In this document: in pieces, positions 32,713 through 42,082 of the stretch | Layout of the letters: the number at the start of each line of letters is the position of its first letter | How positions within the stretch are numbered: the stretch's first letter is position 1 | Source of the DNA: RYN-133 sp963754285 | GTDB taxonomy: Bacteria; Actinomycetota; Actinomycetes; Mycobacteriales; Jatrophihabitantaceae | Assembly (NCBI GenBank): GCA_963754285.1 | Contig: CAVWFN010000020.1 | Coordinates: forward strand, 1-64,000 | Length of the DNA stretch: 64,000 nucleotides | Direction: 5' to 3' | The notes under the pieces: model-generated | Database searches by the model: none | What the model saw: only the letters and a program-made list of their open reading frames with translations | What the model was told of the DNA's origin: nothing | Program-made: the position numbers and the translations under genes

Positions 32713-35510
32713 AACGCCTCCGCGATCAATTGAGCCAGATGAATCGACTGCACGCGCGCCAATTGTTCGAGCTGCGTGCGGCACGAGAACCCGTCGGCAA
32801 GAACCACCGCATCGTGCGGCGCGCTGCGCACCGCCGGCAGCAAAGCCGTCTCGGCGACTGCAACAGAAACGTCGTAGTGCCCGCGCTCGACGCCGAAGTT
32901 ACCCGCGAGCCCGCAGCACCCGCCGACCGCCGACACGTCCGCGCCCGCTGACTTCAGCAGCGCCTCGTCGGCCGTCCAGCCCATGACTGCGTGGTGGTGG
33001 CAGTGCGGCTGCGCCACTGCCCGCACCGTGCCGAGATCCGGCGGTTCCCAACCGGGCGTCTCACGCAGCAGCTCGGCAAGCGTGCGGGTGGCCTTGGCCA
33101 CCTCGGCGGCCCGGCGATCGTCGGCGAGCAACTCCGGCAGATCGCCGCGCAGCACAGCTGTGCACGACGGTTCGAGCCCGACGATCGGAATGCCTTGTGA
33201 CAGCGCGGGTTCGAGCGCATCAAGGGTGGCCCGCAGCCGCTTGCGCGCACCGTCGAGCTGCCCCGTCGAGATCCAGGTGAGTCCGCAACACACAGGCTTC
33301 TCGGTGAGCTGCACGGCGTAGCCGGCGTGCTCGAGTACGCGCACGGCGGCGAGCCCGACCTCGGGACTGAAGTGATCGGTGAACGTGTCGACCCACAACA
33401 GCACCGGTGTTCCCGATGAGGACGCAGTGAACTGTGAGCGGAACGTGCGACGGGCGAAGGTGGGCAGGTCACGTCGCGCGTCGATCCCGCCGAGACGTTT
33501 CGCCAGCCCCGCGAACGCCGGCCGACGCAGCGTTGCGTTCGCCAGCCGCGGCATGTGCGCTGCCAGCCGTGCGAAACGAGGCAACCAGCCCAGGCTGTAA
33601 TGCGACGCCGGCCGCAGCCGCCGCTTGTAGCGCTGATGCAACACCTCGGCCTTGTACGTCGCCATGTCGACGCCGGCCGGGCAGTCGGACGAGCACCCCT
33701 TGCATGACAGGCACAGGTCGAGGGCTTCGTGGACGGCCTTGTCGCGAACGCCCTTCACCAGCGTGCCGTTCGCGAGCTCTTGGAGCACGCGCGCACGCCC
33801 GCGAGTCGAGTCCTTCTCGTCGCGCGTCGCGAGGTAGGACGGGCACATCACCCCGCCCGAGCCGGTGAAGTCGGCGCGGCACTTGCCGACGCCGACGCAG
33901 CGGTGCACCGCTGTCGACAGGTCGTGCCTGTCGTGCGGGAACGCGAACGTGACGTGCGTCAGCGAGCGAGCTTGGGGCACGCGCAGATCGGCCTCGACGA
34001 GATCGGGGTCGACGAGCACGCCGGGGTTGAGCAGGCCGGTCGGGTCGAAAACCTTCTTGATGCGCGCGAAGGTTTCGATCGCACGCGGCGAGTACATGTG
34101 CGGCAGCAACGCGCTGCGCGCGCGTCCGTCGCCGTGCTCGCCCGACAGCGAGCCGTGGTGCCGACCGACCAACGCCGCCGACGCGACGACGAAACGGCTG
34201 AACGCACGTGCGCCGTCCTCGAACGGGAAGTCGATGCGCACGTGCACGCAGCCGTCACCGAAGTGGCCGTAGATCAGCCCATCGAGGTGGTGCTCGCGCA
34301 GCAACGCCTCGAATTCGCGCAGGTACGCGGGCAGCTGCTCGGGCGGGACTGCAGCGTCCTCCCAGCCGGGCCAGCCCGGTGCGCCGGACGGCGTTCGGCC
34401 GCCGAGGCCGGCGCCGTCCTCACGGATGCGCCACAGCGCACGCGCCGCATCGCCCGTCACGACGGCGGAATCGAGACAACCCGCATCGGCGATCAACGTC
34501 TCGGCCGCCCGCACCGCCTCGGCCTGCGTCGCGCCCGACGTCTCGACGAACAACCATCCGTCGCCGCGGGGCAGATCGGGCACCGCGGAAGGCCCGCGCC
34601 GGTTGCGCACGACCGCCACCAGGCGCGCGTCCATTCCCTCGAGCGCGACGGGTGAGTGCGGGAGCAGCGCGGGCACAGCCTCGGCGGCCGACGGCATGTC
34701 GGGATAGCCGAGCACAGCCAGCGCGACAGCAGGTGGCGACTCGACCAGAGCAACGGTTGCGCGAGTGATCACGGCCAACGTGCCCTCGGTGCCGACGAGG
34801 AACTTCGCGAGATCGGCGCCGTTCTCGGGCAGCAGGTGCTCGAGCGAGTAACCCGAAACCTGACGGCGGAAGCGGCCGAACTCGGTGCGGATCAACGCGC
34901 GCTCGTGCTCGACGATGCTGTGCAGATGCGCGCCGACCGGACCGGCGGCCGTCAGCCCGTCCCGTCCGAACGCGCGCGCGTTCAGCGTCGCGCCGTCGGC
35001 GGTCATGGTGTCGAGTGCGACGACGTTGTCCGCGGTGCGACCGTAGCGAAGCGCGCGCGACCCGCAAGCGTTGTTCCCGATCGAGCCGCCGATCGTCGCG
35101 CGGGCGTGGGTGGACGGGTCGGGGCCGAAACGCAATCCGTGCGCACTCGCCGCGGCACTGATGTCGTCGAGCACTGTGCCTGGCTCGACCGTCGCGGTGC
35201 GCCCGTCCGCATCGACCGACAGCACGCGATTCAGATGCCGCGAGAAGTCGAGCACTATGCCGGGGCCGATGGAGTTACCCGCCGTGGACGTGCCGGCGCC
35301 GCGGCTGGTCAGCGGAACACCGTGGTCGCGTGCGACCGCCAACGTTGCCGCGACCTCGTCGACGTGGCGGGGGAACACCACGACGCGCGGGACGACGCGG
35401 TAGTTGCTCGCGTCCGAGGAGTATTCGGCGCGGCGACGCGTCGCGGTGTCGACGTCGGCGACGCCCGCGAAGCGCAGGGCGGACACCAGTTCGTCGCTCA
35501 CGAGATCCAT
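32709..35510 (-). CDS. Fused FAD-binding and Fe-S oxidoreductase (D-lactate / 2-hydroxyacid dehydrogenase type)
   Basis: A 933-residue respiratory-type dehydrogenase. The N-terminal half is a VAO-type FAD oxidase: LTSRGAGTSTAGNSIGPGIVLDFSRHLNRVL, IGGSIGNNACGSRALRYG, LVGTEGTLAVITRATV, then GHFGDGCVHVRIDF and HHGSLSGEHGDGRARS. The C-terminal half holds iron-sulfur motifs LCLSCKGCSSDCPAGVD with CVGVGKCRADFTG...MCPSYLATRDEKDSTRGRAR, and CCG domains (PVCCGLTW, GGCCGLAGNF). This is the GlcD plus GlcF/GlpC layout, seen in D-lactate dehydrogenases that pass electrons to quinone. The substrate is not settled. Coupled by ATGA to dapC. Confidence 0.9.
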   Translation of the reverse strand: MDLVSDELVSALRFAGVADVDTATRRRAEYSSDASNYRVVPRVVVFPRHVDEVAATLAVARDHGVPLTSRGAGTSTAGNSIGPGIVLDFSRHLNRVLSVDADGRTATVEPGTVLDDISAAASAHGLRFGPDPSTHARATIGGSIGNNACGSRALRYGRTADNVVALDTMTADGATLNARAFGRDGLTAAGPVGAHLHSIVEHERALIRTEFGRFRRQVSGYSLEHLLPENGADLAKFLVGTEGTLAVITRATVALVESPPAVALAVLGYPDMPSAAEAVPALLPHSPVALEGMDARLVAVVRNRRGPSAVPDLPRGDGWLFVETSGATQAEAVRAAETLIADAGCLDSAVVTGDAARALWRIREDGAGLGGRTPSGAPGWPGWEDAAVPPEQLPAYLREFEALLREHHLDGLIYGHFGDGCVHVRIDFPFEDGARAFSRFVVASAALVGRHHGSLSGEHGDGRARSALLPHMYSPRAIETFARIKKVFDPTGLLNPGVLVDPDLVEADLRVPQARSLTHVTFAFPHDRHDLSTAVHRCVGVGKCRADFTGSGGVMCPSYLATRDEKDSTRGRARVLQELANGTLVKGVRDKAVHEALDLCLSCKGCSSDCPAGVDMATYKAEVLHQRYKRRLRPASHYSLGWLPRFARLAAHMPRLANATLRRPAFAGLAKRLGGIDARRDLPTFARRTFRSQFTASSSGTPVLLWVDTFTDHFSPEVGLAAVRVLEHAGYAVQLTEKPVCCGLTWISTGQLDGARKRLRATLDALEPALSQGIPIVGLEPSCTAVLRGDLPELLADDRRAAEVAKATRTLAELLRETPGWEPPDLGTVRAVAQPHCHHHAVMGWTADEALLKSAGADVSAVGGCCGLAGNFGVERGHYDVSVAVAETALLPAVRSAPHDAVVLADGFSCRTQLEQLARVQSIHLAQLIAEAL

Positions 35511-35526
35511 TGTCCCGTACGCCTGA

Positions 35527-36264
35527 TCAGAGCCGGCCGGCCTCGATGATCCGAGCGAGGAACTGCCGCGTGCGCGGCTCGCGCGGCGCGCCGAAGACCT
35601 GGTCGGGCGAACCGTGCTCGAGCACGCGTCCGCCGTCGAGGAAGCAGACCTGGTCGGCGACCTCGCGGGCGAAGGTCATCTCGTGCGTGGCGAGCAACAT
35701 CGTCATGCCCTCGCTCTTGAGCTCGCGAATGAGGGTCAGCACCTCGCCGACGAGTTCGGGATCGAGTGCGCTCGTGACCTCGTCGAAAAGCATCAGCCGG
35801 GGCTTGGCGACCAGTGCCCGCGCGATCGCGACCCGTTGCTGCTGTCCGCCCGACAGTTCGTCCGGACGTGCCTTCGCCTTGTCGGCAAGCCCGACCCGTT
35901 CGAGCATCGCCATCGCCTCGGTCTCGGCCTGCGCGCGCCGTCTCTTGTGGACGCGGCGTGGACCGAGGGTCACGTTGTCGATCACGCGCAGGTGCGGGAA
36001 CAGGTTGTAGGCCTGGAACACGATGCCGACCTGGGTACGAACCTCGTTCGCGTTCACGCGCGGATCGGTGATGTCGCGCCCGTCGAGTTCGATCACGCCG
36101 TCGTCGACGACCTCGAGCAGGTTGATACAGCGCAGCAGCGTCGACTTGCCCGATCCGGACGCGCCGATCAACGCGGTACAGGTGTGCTCGTCGGCGGTCA
36201 GGTCGAGATTGTCGAGGACGGTGTTGTTGCCGTAGACCTTGCGCAGGCCGGTGATCTGCAACAT
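35527..36264 (-). CDS. Polar amino-acid ABC transporter, ATP-binding subunit
   Basis: A 245-residue GlnQ/HisP-type ATPase: MLQITGLRKVYGNNTVLDNL, Walker A GASGSGKSTLLRCINLLE, Q-loop FQAYNLFPHLRV, signature ELSGGQQQRVAIARAL, Walker B RLMLFDEVTSALDPEL and H-loop LLATHEMTFAREVAD. The ATG at 36264 overlaps the permease stop. Completes a three-gene importer with the permease and binding lipoprotein upstream. Confidence 0.95.
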   Translation of the reverse strand: MLQITGLRKVYGNNTVLDNLDLTADEHTCTALIGASGSGKSTLLRCINLLEVVDDGVIELDGRDITDPRVNANEVRTQVGIVFQAYNLFPHLRVIDNVTLGPRRVHKRRRAQAETEAMAMLERVGLADKAKARPDELSGGQQQRVAIARALVAKPRLMLFDEVTSALDPELVGEVLTLIRELKSEGMTMLLATHEMTFAREVADQVCFLDGGRVLEHGSPDQVFGAPREPRTRQFLARIIEAGRL

Positions 36265-37121
36265 CAGATGATCCCGCCGCCGACGCCGATCCACCCTTGT
36301 CGGCGTGCGATCCAGTCGGTCAGGCGCGTCAACGGCACGGTCAATGCGACGAAGATCAGTCCGGCCATGACCAGGTGCACGAACTTGAAGTCCTGAGACT
36401 TCTGGTTGTCAGCGGTCAACACGACCTCGATAACACCCAGAACCGAAACGAGCGAGGTGTCCTTCTGCAGGCTGACGAAGTCGTTGAGCAGCGGCGGCAG
36501 CACGCGTCGCACCGCCTGCGGGAACACGACATATCGAAGCGTCTGTGCGTGGGTCAGTCCTAGCGATCGTGCTGCAGCTCGCTGCGACGGGTGCACCGAC
36601 TCGATACCTGCACGCAGAACTTCAGCGACATAGGCGGTGTAGGTGAGGACGAGCGCGATGATGCACAACGTGAACGGACTCGTCGGTGCACCCTGCAGGT
36701 TGAGCGCCGGGATACCGAATCCGACCAGATACAGCACGATCAACAGCGGCAGTCCGCGGAACACGTCGACGTAGACCGTGGCGAGGATGCGCACCGGAAG
36801 CCAGACGGGTCCGCGCAACGTTCGAACGACAGCGATGAACGCCGCGAAGATCAGGATGAACACCTCGGCGATCACCATGATCTGCAAGTTCAACCAGAGC
36901 GCGCGGAGCAGATCGGGCAGCCCCTTCCACCCGACACTGAAGTCGAAGAAGTTGCTCTTCGTGCGGTCCCAACCCGAACTCGAGCCGACCACCACGACCA
37001 CGGCCGTGATCAGCACCGCCGTGCTCACGAACGCGATCAGGGCCGAACGGCGCGACCGCGAGCGCCGGTACGCGTCGCGCTCACGTTGCAGCTCGGACGG
37101 CTGCCATCCGGTCGCCGTCAT
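36264..37121 (-). CDS. Polar amino-acid ABC transporter, permease
   Basis: A 285-residue HisM/GlnP-type permease with a charged cytoplasmic N-terminus (RERDAYRRSRSRRSALIAF). It has five or six TM helices and the ATPase-contact EAA loop AAARSLGLTHAQTLRYVVFPQAVRRVLPPLLNDFVSLQKDTSLVSVLGV. It lies 10 bp downstream of the binding-protein gene and overlaps the ATPase gene. As a homodimer it would form the channel. Confidence 0.94.
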   Translation of the reverse strand: MTATGWQPSELQRERDAYRRSRSRRSALIAFVSTAVLITAVVVVVGSSSGWDRTKSNFFDFSVGWKGLPDLLRALWLNLQIMVIAEVFILIFAAFIAVVRTLRGPVWLPVRILATVYVDVFRGLPLLIVLYLVGFGIPALNLQGAPTSPFTLCIIALVLTYTAYVAEVLRAGIESVHPSQRAAARSLGLTHAQTLRYVVFPQAVRRVLPPLLNDFVSLQKDTSLVSVLGVIEVVLTADNQKSQDFKFVHLVMAGLIFVALTVPLTRLTDWIARRQGWIGVGGGII

Positions 37122-37131
37122 CGATGCGCCC

Positions 37132-38016
37132 CTACTTCAGCACCGGCGCGCTGTCGGCGTTGGGTAGCCACCTGTTCTGGAGCTTCTGCAGTGTCCCGTT
37201 CGCCTTCAGGCTGTCGACCGCCTTCGAGATGCATGCGGTCAGTGGGCTGCCGTGCGGCAGCACCAGACCGAAGTGCTCGGACGGTCCGGGCACGGGCACC
37301 TTGCCGAGCACCTTTGCGTCGGTGTCCTGCACGCTCGTGACATAGAACGCTGTCGGCAGGTCGACGACGAGACCGTCGACCTGCTTGTTCTTCAGGGCCT
37401 GGACGGCGAGGTCGTTCGTCGGGAACTCGGCCGGACTGGTTCCGGGCTTGATCACGTTGGTGATCGCGTCGAGCGATGTCGTGCCCTGCTGCGCGGCGAG
37501 CTTGGCGCCCTTGAGGCCGGCAATCGTCGTGACGTTCGCGTACTTGCTGTCCTTCGGCACGACGACCACCTGGGCGACGTCGTAGTAGCCGCTGGAGAAG
37601 TCGACCACCTTGGCCCGCGCTGCCGTCGCCGAGACCTCGTTGATGTCGAAGTCGTAGTTGCCGGGAGCTCCGGCGACCACGCTGTTGAACGACGCGGTGA
37701 CCCACTTGACCTTGTCAGCCGAGTAGCCCAGCTGCTTGCCGACGGCGAATGCGACCGCCGACTCGAATCCCTTGCCGTTGCTGGGCTTGTCGTCGACGAA
37801 CCACGGACCGTAGGCCGGCGAATCGGTCGCGACGGTGAGCGTGCCGCTCGTGTGGGTCTGCATGGTCGACGGCGTGCAGGACGGCGCTGCGCTGGAGGCG
37901 CTGCCCACGCCGGCGGATGGAGTGCCTGACTGTGCTCCGCCAGTGCTGTTCGCAGCGCACCCGGACGCGATCAGGGCGACGCCGAGCAGGCCCGCAGCAA
38001 GGACACGTGATGACAT
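37132..38016 (-). CDS. Amino-acid ABC transporter substrate-binding lipoprotein
   Basis: A 294-residue family 3 solute-binding protein. The signal VLAAGLLGVALIASGCAANSTGG gives a lipobox with the anchored Cys20. The ligand domain opens TLTVATDSPAYGPWFVDDKPSNGKGFESAVAFAVGKQLGY and has DFDINEVSATAARAKVVDFSSGYYDVAQVVVV and KQVDGLVVDLPTAFYV. The ligand is a polar amino acid by family; the specific one is not evident. A DAO-type amine oxidase gene follows upstream in the same direction, which hints at an amino acid or amine that this oxidase consumes. Confidence 0.94.
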   Translation of the reverse strand: MSSRVLAAGLLGVALIASGCAANSTGGAQSGTPSAGVGSASSAAPSCTPSTMQTHTSGTLTVATDSPAYGPWFVDDKPSNGKGFESAVAFAVGKQLGYSADKVKWVTASFNSVVAGAPGNYDFDINEVSATAARAKVVDFSSGYYDVAQVVVVPKDSKYANVTTIAGLKGAKLAAQQGTTSLDAITNVIKPGTSPAEFPTNDLAVQALKNKQVDGLVVDLPTAFYVTSVQDTDAKVLGKVPVPGPSEHFGLVLPHGSPLTACISKAVDSLKANGTLQKLQNRWLPNADSAPVLK

Positions 38017-38052
38017 GACTTCCCCCGACGTCAGTTGAATCCCGACGGAAGT

Positions 38053-39213
38053 CTACTGAGCAAAGCAGGAAGGTATGGGTTCCCCGTCGAGCAGGTGCGC
38101 GACGGCGGCTCGCGCGGCGACCGGGCCGACGAGATTGCCGGTTCCGTTGTACCCGCCGACCGCCATCACGCCGTCGTCGATCACAGTGCACAGCGCCCGT
38201 CCGTCGGTACCGACAGTCAGACCGACCGAAGCCGCCCAGCGGTGCGTGATCGCAACGTCCTCACCCGCCATCCGCCCGGCGAGATCGGCGAGATAGCCCT
38301 GCACCTGCGCCGACGGCTCGGCATCGTGCGTCCACTCATCGTTGACGAACAGATCGCGCCCGCCGCCGCAGAACACGCGGCCGGCGTCGTCTTGCTGCGC
38401 ATAGTCGTAACCCCACCGGCCGTGGACCGGGCACGGCAGCCGTCCGGTGCGCACCGGTTCGGTCGCGACCATCTGCAGGCGCGCGGTGCGGACCCGATCG
38501 GCCAGGGCAGGGACGATCAGATCGAGCCGTCCGTCGACGGCGACCAGGATCGTGTCGGCGCTGATCGTCGCGCGCTCGGTGTGCACCGCGCCGGGCTCGA
38601 TCGACGTGACTCGCGTGTGCTCGTGCAACGCCGCGCGATCGCGCAACTGCGACGCGAGCCCGATCGCGCGCCGGGCCGGATTCATCGCCGCATCGTCGGG
38701 CAGGAACAATCCGGTACCGAGCGGGCCGTCGTAGCGTTCGACGGCGATCCCGTGTTGGTGCAGGGCCGCTTCGTGCCGGTTGCAGTCGGCGATCTCGGCC
38801 GCCCGGTCGACCGCCTCGGCTGCGGTCTGCGGATCACCGGGCAGGCCGGCCAGGCGGATCGAACCGACGCGGTGGACGACGTCGGGCAGCTGGCTCGCGA
38901 GGCGGTCGAGTTCGAGCAGCGTGCGCCGGTAGAGCCAGAGCGCAGCGTCCTCGCCCCAGGCTGCGATCGCCGAATGCAAAGCCGCGTCCGGGCCGCCGAC
39001 CAGGAAGCCGCCATTGCGGCCGGCCGCACCGGCGGCAACGCGGCCGGCGTCGACGCCGACAACCGACAGACCGCGTTCGACGAGTGCGTCGACCGCAGCC
39101 AGTCCCGACCCGCCGAGCCCGACCACGCACACGTCGGCCGACACATCCGCGTCGAGACGGGCAAGGCCCGTCCACTCGACGACGTCAGCGACGTCGTCCC
39201 AACCGACTGCCAT
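38053..39213 (-). CDS. FAD-dependent DAO-family oxidoreductase
   Basis: A 386-residue flavoenzyme with the Rossmann start VSADVCVVGLGGSGLAAVDALVERGLSVVGVDAGRVAAGAAGRNGGFLVGG. The substrate-domain segments are RRTLLELDRLASQLPDVV and GRWGYDYAQQDDAGRVFCGGGRD. It ends with the FAD C-terminal motif GVMAVGGYNGTGNLVGPVAARAAVAHLL. Such enzymes oxidise secondary or primary amines and D-amino acids, as in the glycine/sarcosine or gamma-glutamylputrescine oxidases. It is directly after glgC and 36 bp before the transporter binding protein. Substrate unknown. Confidence 0.85.
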   Translation of the reverse strand: MAVGWDDVADVVEWTGLARLDADVSADVCVVGLGGSGLAAVDALVERGLSVVGVDAGRVAAGAAGRNGGFLVGGPDAALHSAIAAWGEDAALWLYRRTLLELDRLASQLPDVVHRVGSIRLAGLPGDPQTAAEAVDRAAEIADCNRHEAALHQHGIAVERYDGPLGTGLFLPDDAAMNPARRAIGLASQLRDRAALHEHTRVTSIEPGAVHTERATISADTILVAVDGRLDLIVPALADRVRTARLQMVATEPVRTGRLPCPVHGRWGYDYAQQDDAGRVFCGGGRDLFVNDEWTHDAEPSAQVQGYLADLAGRMAGEDVAITHRWAASVGLTVGTDGRALCTVIDDGVMAVGGYNGTGNLVGPVAARAAVAHLLDGEPIPSCFAQ

Positions 39214-40434
39214 CTATGGCAAGGCCAGCTGCGACTTGCCGAGCACGACGACGCCGCCGTCGGAGACGTGGTAGCGCGAGCGGTCGAGTTCGTGGTCGAC
39301 GCCGATGTGCGCACCCTCGGGCACGACCACGTCCTTGTCGAGGATCGCGCGGCGCACGACGGCACCGCGGCCGATCTGCACGCCCTCCATGAGCACCGAT
39401 CCCTCGACGTAGGCGCCGGCGTGCAACCGCACGTTCGGTGCGATGACGCTCTGCCGCACGGTTGCGCCCGACACGATCGTGCCTGCGCCGACGATGGATT
39501 CCTGCGCGATGCCGCCCTCGACGAACTTCGCCGGCGGCAGCTGCTCGTGATGGGTGTAGATCGGCCACTGCTGGTTGTACAGGTTGAAGATCGGATGGAC
39601 GGCGACCAGATCCATGTGCGCGTCGTAGTACGCGTCGATCGTTCCGACGTCACGCCAGTAACCCTTGTCGCGGTCTTCCGCGCCGGGCACGTCATTGTCC
39701 TTGAAGTCGTACACGTAGGCCGAGTCCTGCTTGACCATCATCGGCATGATGTTGCCGCCCATGTCGTGGACGGAGTCCTCGTCCTCGGCGTCCTCGCGCA
39801 GCGCCTCGAGCAGCGCCTGCGTCGTGAACACGTAGTTGCCCATCGACGCGTACGCCTCGTCGGCGCTGTCGGGCAGGCCGGGCGGATCGGCCGGCTTCTC
39901 GAGGAATCCGTTGACCTTGTAGTCGGGCGCGGAGTCGATCACGCCGAACGCGGTGGCCTCCAGCCGCGGCACCCGGATGCCGGCAACCGTGGCGCCGGCG
40001 CCGGACTCGATGTGCTGGGCGACCATCTGCCGGGGATCCATCCGGTACACGTGGTCGGCGCCGAACACCACGATGTAGTCGGGCTTGTCGTCGTAGATCA
40101 GATTCGACGACTGCAGGATCGCGTCGGCGCTGCCGGTGTACCACCGCGGGCCGAGCCGTTGTTGTGCCGGGACGGGCGTGATGTAGTCGCCGATCACGGT
40201 CGACATCCGCCACGTCTGCGTGATGTGCCGGTCGAGCGAGTGCGACTTGTACTGCGTGAGCACGCAGACGCGCAGGTAGCCGGCATTGACGAGGTTGGAC
40301 AACACGAAGTCGATCAACCGATAGTTGCCGCCGAACGGCACGGCTGGTTTGGCCCGGTCAGCCGTCAACGGCCAGAGGCGCTTTCCTTCGCCGCCCGCGA
40401 GGACGATGCCCAAAACGCGGGGCTCCCTGGCCAT
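39214..40434 (-). CDS. glgC: Glucose-1-phosphate adenylyltransferase
   Basis: Makes ADP-glucose for glycogen and, in mycobacteria, for maltose-1-phosphate synthesis. The 406 residues have the nucleotidyltransferase start VLGIVLAGGEGKRLWPLTADRAKPAVPFGGNYRLIDFVLSNLVNAG. They also have GSADAILQSSNLI, FGADHVYRMDPRQMV, GFLEKPADPPGLP and YWRDVGTIDAYYDAHMDL. A left-handed beta-helix follows (IVSGATVRQSVIAPNVRLHAGAYVEGSVLMEGVQIGRGAVVRRAIL). Divergent from glgA with a 48-bp gap, the mycobacterial arrangement. Confidence 0.97.
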   Translation of the reverse strand: MAREPRVLGIVLAGGEGKRLWPLTADRAKPAVPFGGNYRLIDFVLSNLVNAGYLRVCVLTQYKSHSLDRHITQTWRMSTVIGDYITPVPAQQRLGPRWYTGSADAILQSSNLIYDDKPDYIVVFGADHVYRMDPRQMVAQHIESGAGATVAGIRVPRLEATAFGVIDSAPDYKVNGFLEKPADPPGLPDSADEAYASMGNYVFTTQALLEALREDAEDEDSVHDMGGNIMPMMVKQDSAYVYDFKDNDVPGAEDRDKGYWRDVGTIDAYYDAHMDLVAVHPIFNLYNQQWPIYTHHEQLPPAKFVEGGIAQESIVGAGTIVSGATVRQSVIAPNVRLHAGAYVEGSVLMEGVQIGRGAVVRRAILDKDVVVPEGAHIGVDHELDRSRYHVSDGGVVVLGKSQLALP

Positions 40435-40482
40435 GGGCCAACCCTAACCCGCGCGTCGATGATGCGGTCTAGGGTCTGCGAC

Positions 40483-41649
40483 ATGCGTGTTGCCGTGCTG
40501 ACCCGCGAATACCCGCCCGAGGTGTACGGCGGCGCCGGGGTCCACGTCGAATTCCTGGTCCGCGAACTGCGCCGCATCGTCGATGTCGACGTCCATGCCT
40601 TCGGATCGCCGCGCGACGAGCGCGACGTGTACGCCTACCGCGCGCCGGCGGGCCTCGCCGAGGCGAACTTCGCCCTGCGCACGCTCGGCACAGACCTCGA
40701 GATGGCCGCGGCTGTCGCGGATGCGGACGTGCTGCACTCGCACACCTGGTACGCGAACATGGCCGGCGTCTGGGGCAGCGCGATGCACGGCACCCCGCAC
40801 GTGCTGTCGGCGCACTCGCTCGAGCCCGCGCGGCCGTGGAAGGCCGAACAGCTCGGCGGCGGGTACCGGGTCTCGTCCTGGGCCGAGCGGCAGGCCTACG
40901 AGAGCGCCGACGCGATCGTCGCGGTCTCCTACGGCATGCGTGCCGATGTGCTCGATGCGTATCCGTTCGTCGATCCGTCGAAGGTGCACGTGATTCACAA
41001 CGGCATCGACACGCACCTCTACGCGCCTGCGCAGAGCGATGACGTGCTCGACCGGTTCGGCGTCGACCGTTCGCGTCCGTCGGTGATCTTCGTCGGACGG
41101 ATCACGCGACAGAAGGGCGTCGCGCACCTGCTCAAGGCGGCGGCCGCGTTCGACCCCGAGATCCAGCTGATCCTGTGCGCAGGCGCGCCCGACACGACGG
41201 AGATCGCTGCTGAGACCGAGCAGGCCGTCGCCGCGCTGTCCGAGAAGCGCACCGGCGTGATCTGGATCCGCGACATGCTGCCGCGTCCTGAGATCACCCA
41301 GCTGCTCACCCACTCGACGGTGTTCGTCTGCCCGTCCGTCTACGAGCCGCTCGGCATCGTCAACCTCGAGGCGATGGCGTGCGAGACCGCGGTGGTCGCC
41401 TCGGCGATCGGCGGCATCCCGGAAGTCGTCGCGGACGGGCTGACCGGGGTCCTCGTCCCCTACCTCGCCGTCCCGTCCGAGGAGTTCGAGGCCGGCCTGG
41501 CCGAGGCGGTCAACGCGCTGTGCGCCGACCCGGCCCGCGCATCCGCGATGGGACGGGCCGGACGCGAGCGCGCCGAACACGAGTTCGGCTGGGACACCAT
41601 CGCGCACCGTACTGTGGAGCTGTACGAGTCACTGGTCCAGCGAGGTTGA
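40483..41649 (+). CDS. glgA: Glycogen synthase / alpha-maltose-1-phosphate synthase, actinobacterial type
   Basis: A 388-residue GT4 glycosyltransferase that uses ADP-glucose from GlgC. The start MRVAVLTREYPPEVYGGAGVHVEFL is diagnostic. Later segments are HSHTWYANMAG, GTPHVLSAHSLEPARPWKAEQLGGG, AVSYGMRADVLDAYP and the catalytic region IFVGRITRQKGVAHLLKAA. VCPSVYEPLGIVNLEAMACETAVVASAIGGIPEV holds the E-x7-E motif. Its mycobacterial orthologue (GlgM) makes maltose-1-phosphate as well as elongating glycogen. The stop overlaps the start region of the Zur-like gene. Confidence 0.95.
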   Translation: MRVAVLTREYPPEVYGGAGVHVEFLVRELRRIVDVDVHAFGSPRDERDVYAYRAPAGLAEANFALRTLGTDLEMAAAVADADVLHSHTWYANMAGVWGSAMHGTPHVLSAHSLEPARPWKAEQLGGGYRVSSWAERQAYESADAIVAVSYGMRADVLDAYPFVDPSKVHVIHNGIDTHLYAPAQSDDVLDRFGVDRSRPSVIFVGRITRQKGVAHLLKAAAAFDPEIQLILCAGAPDTTEIAAETEQAVAALSEKRTGVIWIRDMLPRPEITQLLTHSTVFVCPSVYEPLGIVNLEAMACETAVVASAIGGIPEVVADGLTGVLVPYLAVPSEEFEAGLAEAVNALCADPARASAMGRAGRERAEHEFGWDTIAHRTVELYESLVQRG

Positions 41650-41651
41650 CG

Positions 41652-42065
41652 TTGACGCTTCCCGGACGGGTCCGCCAGACGAGGCAGGCCTCCGCGATCG
41701 AGGGGCTGCTGCGCGAGGCGGACGGGTTCCGCACCGCGCAGGAGCTCCATGACGAGCTGCGCCATCGCGGTGACCGCGTCGGCCTGACGACGGTGTACCG
41801 ACATCTGAATCTGCTCGCCGAGAACAACCTCGCCGACGTCGTGCACCGCGAGGACGGCGAGACCCAGTTCCGCCTGTGCGGTGTCGCTGTCGACGACGAG
41901 TCGCATCACCATCATCTGGTGTGCCGCGAGTGCGGACGCTCGGTCGAGGTCGAAGGACCCGAGGTCGAGGCCTGGGCCGAACGCGTCGCCGCCGCCGCCG
42001 GTTACACCGACATCAGCCACACGGTGGAGCTGTTCGGCCTGTGCGCGGAGCACTCCCCCGCCTGA
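41652..42065 (+). CDS. zur: Fur-family regulator, probably zinc-responsive Zur
   Basis: A 137-residue regulator: TRQASAIEGLLREADGFRTAQELHDELRHRGDRVGLTTVYRHLNLLAENNLADVV is the winged helix. GETQFRLCG and SHHHHLVCRECGRSVEVEGPEVEAWAERVAAAAGYTDISHTVELFGLC follow, as in mycobacterial Zur. The regulatory metal site uses the His cluster; the structural zinc site has CREC, but the final pair is C-A-E-H rather than the usual C-x2-C. The TTG at 41652, 6 bases after GAGG, seems best; TTG 41646 is possible. It follows glgA with near overlap. It would repress zinc uptake genes that are not in this window. Confidence 0.85.
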   Translation: MTLPGRVRQTRQASAIEGLLREADGFRTAQELHDELRHRGDRVGLTTVYRHLNLLAENNLADVVHREDGETQFRLCGVAVDDESHHHHLVCRECGRSVEVEGPEVEAWAERVAAAAGYTDISHTVELFGLCAEHSPA

Positions 42066-42082
42066 CCCTCCCGTCCCCCAGC

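Noticed and set aside
38035..40482. A very long open frame on the plus strand running into glgA
   Set aside because: It lies antisense to glgC, the DAO oxidase and the transporter genes, and has no protein similarity; long antisense frames are common in high-GC DNA. Only the part from 40483 is glgA.
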